Shown here: piece after piece, positions 57,302 through 64,000 of the stretch
How positions within the stretch are numbered: position 1 is the stretch's first letter
Layout of the letters: every line of letters starts with the position of its first letter
Source: Lojkania enalia
Lineage: Eukaryota; Ascomycota; Dothideomycetes; Pleosporales
Direction of reading: 5' to 3'
NCBI GenBank assembly: GCA_010094045.1
Contig: ML986674.1
Coordinates: 66,369 to 130,368 of the forward strand
DNA length: 64,000 bases
Notes under the pieces: model-generated
The model's database searches: none
The model's input: the letters and a program-made list of their open reading frames with translations, nothing else
Told to the model about the DNA's origin: nothing
Translations under genes and position numbers: made by a program

Positions 57302-59739
57302 TTGATGGAAGCTGTTTCTGCTCCGGAGTTGCGACGTAGTCAACTTGAGGCGCATGACCAGGTCGCCGCGTAAGTGAATGACTTGTCTTCCACGGTACGA
57401 TGCCCTACACAGTATGCCGTCGCAGGTTCCTTCCTACCCCCGTAGAGCATACACTAGTTCTCTACCCCGCTCCAAATCGTCCTCATTGCTCTATATCCAA
57501 GACTGATCCTAGATATCTACTACCGGATACCCTAACCATATGCGTAATAAGATCGACACATACGCACTCTATAGCTCTCTATCCTTCCAATCTACCAAGG
57601 GTGGTACAACTAAGGCAAATGGAGAGCAGTCAGAATGCGCCCGCCGATATTAGAGATGTGGCAGTGGGCACCGCTAAACGAAACATGCCGCATACATGTT
57701 TAGAAACAAGTCAATCTCAAACCGGTGTCCACCTTTCATTCAAACAGCCCTCGCCTTCGCCTCATTAATTAACGCCCCGTCTCATATTCTGCCATCTTAC
57801 TCTTAGCATTCGGTGTTATCATAGCCGAGGAGCTATTATAATACACTGAAATATCGATCCTTGGTACAGGTATGTAAATGTTTTGTTTTATGGTAGACCC
57901 ACATGCTAGGCCAATCGCTTTGAGAGCCAAGGCTTGCTTTTCTAGCGGCGTTAAAGGAATATTATGCGCCTGTGGGACGCGTGGTTGTGGTGGCGGGACG
58001 GGGTGATCGGCGGGAGGGGTATTGTTGTGGGTGTTATGCGGTAAGTTTTTGTTCACCTTGATTTGCACACGTGATATAGAGAGAGGTTTTCTCTGGTCTA
58101 GGATTCTGGGTTCTTGAATGGGAAGGTGTGGTGCAGTCCAAAGCCGCGGCCGCGCAACGGCATATTTGCTCTTCGTGATAAGTTAGAGCTGACAATTTGC
58201 GAAGGGCGATATGGTGGTTTTACACGGGAGGTAGCATGGGATGAAGAAAATAGTGGGACATCTGATCTAAATAGTTGCAGAGTATTTCGTCATGGAGTAT
58301 CACGTTTCGATCTAAGGCTTAGCAGGGGCTCGAAAGTATTGCTTGCAGGCATCACATCACGTCCAATTCAAACACTATACCGGTAGCCATGAAATAACAG
58401 GCATACTCCCACATAGTCACTACGGTGGGGAGCCTTATTAAAGCCTCACATGGTGCGAGGATAGGGCGAGCAGCACGCGTTCATAAGTATCGTATTCACC
58501 ATAGGAGGCAATAGATGTGCGGAACGTTGTCTTGAAGGAAGTGCGGCCATGTAGGGCTGAGGAGACATATCATAAAGGTAGCTACGTAGACGTGGAGTTT
58601 GTGCAGTAGGAAGGCTATATAGCGAGATAGTTGCCGTGTTAGGCATACCGGATGTGCTATGGATGTTTTGGTTTGGCGGGCCGGAGACACGGAGTGTGTC
58701 GTGCTAGGGATGCGAAACGGGTTCCTGTGTAGCGATCTAGCGCGGTACATTGGATGGGGATCGTGGGTGAGGATTTGGAAATCTTCTTTTGCGGCGTCTT
58801 CAAAGGCACAGGGAACTTGTGATGGGCAATATCCGATAACCATTGAGAGATGAGGTAGGGAAGGTAGGGATGTGTTGGAGGCCTTAATACTTTGATTTCT
58901 GACAGAGCGCGGAGATTGTAGGCTTTTAGACTGATAGCGGACTTCGCTTATGAAAAGTTGGAGCATATGTGCGATTTGGGTTTGAGGGGGTTGTAAAGAG
59001 GTTGTAAATAGGCGAGATAGAGTAGTATGGATTGTGATATGCACACCAAATAACTATAGCCGCATCACTTCATTATTAATCACTATTATCCTCCGTGCAT
59101 TCTCCTCGCTCGCTTGCCAAATTTTCCATTTAGAATCTATACTCAGGCCCAGCCCTATTTTACTCAGGCTTTGAGTCTTACACTCACCCCATCCCGCAAC
59201 ACGAGATTAATAACCCGAAGTCCGGCCCGCGTCTCAGGGTCCGGCGAGAGCAAAGTTGCTCCGGAGATTTCATATGGGGATCGAAGATGGGAAATGAGGT
59301 AAGCGAGGCGGACGTTGTCAACTCGTATCGGACCGTGGATTTATTTGAATGGTCCGGGCTCGCGGTGTTGCGAATTTCTTATTATTTATCGATTGGTTTT
59401 GCGTAGGAAAGCGATTTGTTGAGGCGCTTCGTGCGTCGCTTGTATTGGTGAGCCTCCATACCAAGATATCTCAAATACTGTCACCAGTACTTGAAATTAT
59501 GATGAGGTGAATATAGATAAGAGCAACATAAACGGAAGACGACTAATGCAAACTAAGAAAGAGGACCGCGAAGTTAGAACATGATTTTTAGGTACTGAAA
59601 CAGAGTGAGGCTTAAGTCGAATAGGATATGTACCAACGCCACCGCTATGCATTGACTGTTCTTCCCAACCCCGTCCATAAATCTATAGGTATCTGGTACA
59701 ATTCTCTTAGTCATCATAGCCTCTTGTCGTCCTATCCCT
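57302..59739. other. Region with one doubtful two-exon frame, otherwise no gene
   Basis: An ATG at 57305 opens 22 codons (MEAVSAPELRRSQ...) up to a GTAAGT donor near 57371. A CAG acceptor near 57402 would continue the frame for about 30 Ser/Arg-rich codons to a TGA near 57508. This may be the start of a gene I cannot complete. The minus frame 58068-57769 and others up to 59044 are not convincing. Nothing else is seen before the end of the ATP23 gene. Confidence 0.25.
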
Positions 59740-60546
59740 TCACCTATAAATCTCATCGAAAGGTCTAGTATCGCGGAAACAGCTATCCCACACCTCATTC
59801 ACGATTTTCGCGGCGTGTACATCATCCTTGATACCCGGCCGAGCGAGCATGGATAGTGTTGCTCTTCGCCTGACGCAGTTTTGGAGTTGCTCAGTGATGC
59901 GCCACTGATTTCTGGTGAAGAACTCGCGTGTAAATCTGCATTCGCCGCTTAGGGTTGATGCGCGAATCTACGCTCCATTAGCATATATTCCAGGCGTTTA
60001 CATGAGTTGAATCCACATATTGATAAACGAGGGCAAAATGGGTACCTCCAGACAAGCCTGATGCCTCAAGTTGTTCTCGTCAACCTTCCACTTCAGATGA
60101 TCCCACGCATGCACCATTTCGTGCGCCATCGTATCCTCCTGATGCCCTTGATTCCTAAACTTATTCGCACACAGCAAGATCCCATGATCAATATGGAAAC
60201 CGCCGGACTGCTCTTGTGTGCACATCCTGCAATGGATGTTCCGTGCATTCACATCGCCGCCCAGCTTTGCGACTTCGTCACGCATGAATCGGACAATGGG
60301 ACTGTACTCGAGCAGGTAGTCGCGGCGCTCTTCGCATTTTTGGCAGTATCGTTCTTCGTTTATGATATCCTGTTCTTCGAAATAGTTGCGTTCGAGTTCA
60401 ACGTTGCGGTTTCCGGTCATGCGGCGCAGGAGGATGGAGAATGTGTTGCTCCAGTTGTAGTATACCGGATCGAATTTCTTAGTTTCTGTCGGTTTAATTA
60501 TTTCAGCAGGCAGCGCACCGTCGGACGCTTGGTCGTTTTTTGGCAT
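59740..60546 (-). CDS. ATP23: Mitochondrial inner-membrane protease Atp23
   Basis: Exons 60546-60046 and 59967-59740, joined in phase 0, giving 242 residues. Atp23 is a zinc metalloprotease of the mitochondrial intermembrane space. It matures the Atp6 subunit and helps assemble ATP synthase. The zinc motif HEMVH lies at residues 142-146 within [18 protein letters not shown]. Typical Cys residues occur ([28 protein letters not shown]), as expected for a protein imported through the Mia40 route. The second exon holds [21 protein letters not shown] and the invariant end [10 protein letters not shown]. The frame stays open upstream of the ATG for 76 codons, but the family starts at MPKND. It shares a 289-base divergent promoter with PRO1. 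Confidence 0.95.
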
Positions 60547-60835
60547 TGCAACGAATGAAATTATCAAAAACAGGGCAATGGGAGGCGTGCGATCTGTTCG
60601 ATGTGGAGCTTCCAAGACACAAAGGGCGCGCTCTGTAAACTTTTGAAGAGGGAGCTTCGGAGCGCCGCGGATCCTTGGCCTGTGATTGGACAATGTCCTA
60701 GGCGGTGAGGAACCCCAACATGCATAAACCCTTGCTCTAAAAGTTATAATAATGGTCCAGTCATCCCACGACAAAGAATTTCACAGCAGAGTTACCGACG
60801 TAATTGAGCGCGCTTAAGAAGACGACATAGGTAGG
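60547..60835. promoter_or_regulatory. Divergent promoter of ATP23 and PRO1
   Basis: The two start codons lie 289 bases apart and point away from each other, so both promoters must fit in this interval. A CCAAT-type box (GATTGG on the + strand) is visible near 60685, but I cannot show that it is used. Confidence 0.5.
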
Positions 60836-62430
60836 ATGGCAATCCATCTGAAGAAGGCACATGGGCAACTAACTGTCGTTATTAAACTTGGTAATCATCT
60901 TCCAGTACTACAACCCAGTATTCATAAACCAGATCGAGCTAACTACGTAGCAAAGGTACCAGCTCGATTGTTGACGAGAAGACGCACGAACCTCTCCTCT
61001 CTATCCTATCATTGATTGTTGAAACGGCCATAAAATTACACCAAGATGGGCACCGCGTTGTTATTGTATCTTCCGGCGCCATTGGTGTTGGATTGCGAAG
61101 AATGGACCTCGATAAACGACCGAAGCACCTCCCCAAAGTACAGGCACTAGCTGCCATAGGACAATGTAAGCTTATGAGTCTGTGGGATCAGCTGTTTGGA
61201 CACGTCAGACAGCCAATTGCGCAAATACTCTTGACGAGGAACGACATCGCGGACCGGACACAGTACCAGAATGCGCAGAATACGTTCTTCGAACTTCTAC
61301 ATATGGGAGTTATTCCTATTGTCAACGAGAACGATACTCTAGCTGTTACAGAAATCAAATTCGGTGATAACGATACCTTGTCTGCTATTACAGCCGGAAT
61401 GGTACAGGCGGATTATCTATTTCTCATGACGGATGTCGATTGCCTTTACGACAAGAATCCCCGGACAAACCCGGACGCTAAGGCTATAGAAGTGGTAGCA
61501 GAGATTGCAGATTTGGCCGTAGACGTGTCAAGTGCCGGGTCGGCGCTAGGAACAGGAGGGATGTCAACAAAGCTTGTCGCAGCACGTCTAGCTACGTCCG
61601 CGGGTGTAACAACTGTCATCACCAAGTCTTCCAAACCCGGCAACATTGCTTCCATCATAAAGTACGCCGAGGCACAAAAGGCTGCGAGAATATCAAGCCG
61701 GAACAGCGTAGCTAACCTCCAGGATGAGGGTACACCTATCTCGCAAACGGTAGCATTGAGCATCAACAGCTTGAACCATACTCCCACAAGTTCAGCATTC
61801 ACGAAGACCCCAACAAGGACACCGCCTCCACAACTCAATCCCGAACAACCACCATTACACACCCGATTCCTTCCCATTTCTCACCCCATCCGCGACCGCT
61901 ACTTCTGGATATTGCACGGCCTAGCTCCGCATGGAACCATTTACATCGACAATGGCGCTCATCACGCTCTGAGAGACAAAGCCGGTCTTCTTCCAATCGG
62001 CATCGTAGATGTAGATGGTCACTTCGCTCAACAAGAAGCGGTCCGCTTGGTTGTCGTCAAGAAACTCGCGTCGTCGTCGCACCCGCAAAATACACCCATT
62101 CATTCTCCAACCCCCAACCGACACTCAAACCACAATCACGCCCATCCGCCTTTGACTCATTCGCATTCTTACGCTGGCCCTGGGCCAGTGCCATATGAGC
62201 TGCACAATCCAGCGCCCCTCGAAATCGGTCGAGCAGTTGTTAATTACGCAGCTAGTGAGATAAAAAGAATAAAAGGGTTGCACAGCACCCAAATCCGTGA
62301 CACCCTTGGGTATGCAGACAGCGAATATGTGGCGCTAAGAGAGAATATTGCATTCTTTGGTATCGAGAAGAGCAGACCAAATACACCGAGTTTGGGGAAG
62401 GCAGGCTCGGATCATGGGGATGCGCATTGA
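60836..62430 (+). CDS. PRO1: Glutamate 5-kinase with PUA domain
   Basis: Exons 60836-60890 and 60956-62430, joined in phase 1, giving 509 residues. It phosphorylates glutamate, the first and feedback-regulated step of proline synthesis, in the cytosol. The amino-acid kinase fold shows TVVIKLGTSSIVDE across the splice joint, VVIVSSGAIGVGLRRM, IPIVNENDTLAV, FGDNDTLSAI and GTGGMSTKLVAA. A PUA domain follows (GTIYIDNGAHHAL, LLPIGIVDVDGHF, LEIGRAVVNYAASEI) and ends near RENIAFFG. Two low-complexity Thr/Pro/His-rich inserts, between kinase and PUA and inside PUA, lengthen it relative to yeast Pro1. It faces TIM21 tail to tail and has a divergent promoter with ATP23. Confidence 0.95.
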
Positions 62431-62894
62431 GATGGCTCTTCAAAAATTTGCAGGCCATCGGTCATGTTGCGGTATTTTCGGGCTTTACTGTGGTGTTGAG
62501 TAAAAGTGATTTTGGCTTTTGGTGATGATCGTACGGCGGCCCATTTTCTTCTTCCAAAGCAGAGATGATTGCATTTAGCTTCAAGACTTTGCCAGCTAGG
62601 GCGTTCGTAGGCGTCCTGTGGACTATTTTCCTGCGGCGCAAATGCGTGATTCCGGCCAATGCTGCTCTTTTAGGTGAGCATGTCATGCCATGATTAACAA
62701 AACGTGGCCAGGATTATAGAACTCTTTCTCAAGTATCAATAATTCCTCCCATTCCCCAGATCCAATTTACCATCTATGAATGTTCCTACCCACGTTATAT
62801 CTTACACCAACAACTACTCCCGAGAGACCTGTGACGCAGAGGGTATGGTTATACAGGGTTCTGCTTGCTTCTTCTTTCAATTGTGTTGTGCACA
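62431..62894. other. Convergent 3' region between PRO1 and TIM21
   Basis: 464 bases with no supported gene; it should hold the polyadenylation sites of both genes. Confidence 0.5.
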
Positions 62895-63682
62895 CTACCA
62901 CCACCTTGCTCCGAAAATCTTCGGCGCGATCTTACTACCCTTCCGTTCCTCTACATTCTCGATGTATACCCTCTGATGGCCCTTCACATCAATCGCTAGT
63001 ATGACATACTCATAGTCGCTCTGGCTCGGCCTCCTCGCCAAATGTACTTGAACCACGCCTTGATTCAAGGGGCCTTCCACAAAGAATCGAAACTTCAAGT
63101 GCTCGGTGCCCCATTTATCTGTTTCGGTTGTTGAAGCAATATGTCGGTTCCGCGCCCATCTATTCCACGATGGCTCGCCGAATGCAGAGATTTTATTGCC
63201 TTCGCCTAGAAGCTCCTGACATCGCTTGTCTGCTCGAATCTTATCCGCCGCACGATTGAAATGCGCAGTCTTCGAGTCCGTGCTGAATACATCTGAGAAT
63301 AATAGGTATCCCACAGCACCCTACAACATCATCAGCACTCCTCTTGCTTGGCTATTAGCCTAAAGGCAGAGCATACCGTTAAGCAAACCCCGACAACCAC
63401 GATCATAAGGTTGAAGCTCTGCTGCGTTGTCCTAGCAGCCTTCTCTCCCACGCTTAGATCGCTCCAGTGCACACGTCCATCATCGTTCGCAATTGTGACT
63501 TGTCTCCTCGGAATCGGGTTCGGCGTCGAATTTGAAGAAGACTGAGAATGCGTCGCGTATGCGGGACGAGATGTCGAGAATGCGATGCGCGGGACCCTAG
63601 TACGCGATGGTTGGACATGCGAGAGGCGGATATACGGGCGCAGGAGTTGAATAGCTTCTGTCGGGCGGTAAACACTCGTCAT
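62895..63682 (-). CDS. TIM21: TIM23 translocase subunit Tim21
   Basis: Exons 63682-63377 and 63320-62895, joined in phase 0, giving 243 residues. Tim21 belongs to the TIM23 import complex of the mitochondrial inner membrane; it binds Tom22 and links to the respiratory chain. An Arg/Ser-rich presequence covers about the first 40 residues. One membrane helix (SFNLMIVVVGVCLT then GAVGYLLFSDVF) spans the splice joint. The intermembrane-space domain follows, with IRADKRCQELLGEGNKISAFGE, LKFRFFVEGPLNQGVVQVHL and YVILAIDVKGHQRVYIE. The start is the first ATG with a presequence-like follow-up; upstream codons of the same frame look like leader. Confidence 0.93.
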
Positions 63683-64000
63683 CCTTCCTGTCGATGTGAT
63701 GTGTGTAACGCAGCAAGCGAGGATGGGAGTAGATATGCGCAGCAAGACGAAGGTGCACGTGATCCAAAAAAAGACCCTCACCTCGATTAGGTCCTACGGA
63801 CCACCGAAAAGAATCTCACGGGATCAGGTAGCTATCCAATGGGTATGATGGGCCGAGGAAGGCAGTTAGCGGTCCCTCACCCACTAAATAATCCATCATC
63901 GTCTTCAGCAAACTTAATGGGATGTAAGGGCCGTAGTTTGTGGACACGAGGTCATATAGTATTGAATGGGCTGGCTTATTGTACCTAAAAGGCCGAGAAA
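63683..64000. other. Upstream of TIM21, to the window edge
   Basis: 318 bases with the TIM21 promoter. No further gene can be seen before the window ends. Confidence 0.4.

Noticed and set aside
58496..59044. A 182-codon minus frame
   Set aside because: No motif and His/Ser/Thr-rich composition without structure; nothing supports coding.

Overview
The window is nuclear DNA of a filamentous ascomycete (Pezizomycotina). Genes are split by short GT-AG introns of about 50-80 bases with CTAAC-type branch points, and the conserved proteins are typical of that group (Mcd4, Sec27, Rab GDI, Not2, Atp23, Tim21, glutamate 5-kinase, GH47 mannosidase, a signalling mucin). A class such as Leotiomycetes is possible, but that is a guess. 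There are no bacterial operons, no CRISPR array and no rRNA or tRNA gene that I can see. Exons were rebuilt by hand from splice signals, reading phase and family conservation. In every multi-exon model with both ends resolved, the summed coding length is a multiple of three.

Layout. 1-1539 is AT-rich and gene-free. 1540-3135 (-) encodes a GIY-YIG-like (T5orf172/DUF1766) protein with two SUMO-interaction-like motifs and a hydrophobic tail. 4783-9593 (+) is a full ABCC transporter. 11605-12800 (+) is an acetate transporter of the GPR1/FUN34/YaaH family, facing a GH47 mannosidase (13128-15071, -). An F-box-like protein (17319-18299, +) and a bestrophin-like channel (19347-20942, +) follow. 20943-30028 looks accessory: a protein kinase broken by two in-frame TAG codons, a caspase-like protease, a 101-residue three-exon gene and a DUF6594 membrane protein, with gene-free AT-rich stretches between and around them.

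30029-37082 (-) is housekeeping: MCD4 (GPI anchor synthesis), Rab GDI (vesicle traffic) and a mitochondrial uL29 ribosomal protein. Next come a bZIP factor whose first exon is unresolved, a small element with long inverted repeats (38754-39071), NOT2 (mRNA decay and transcription), two conserved-looking proteins of unknown function, and SEC27 (COPI coat), which appears to hold a 6-base microexon. 50378-53506 (-) is an Msb2-type signalling mucin with a very long gene-poor upstream region. The right end carries ATP23 (-) and PRO1 (+) from one divergent promoter, then TIM21 (-).

Most genes serve secretion and the cell surface (Mcd4, GH47, Sec27, Rab GDI, Msb2, ABC transporter) or mitochondria (uL29m, Atp23, Tim21). 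The part most likely to hold something new is 20.9-30 kb.
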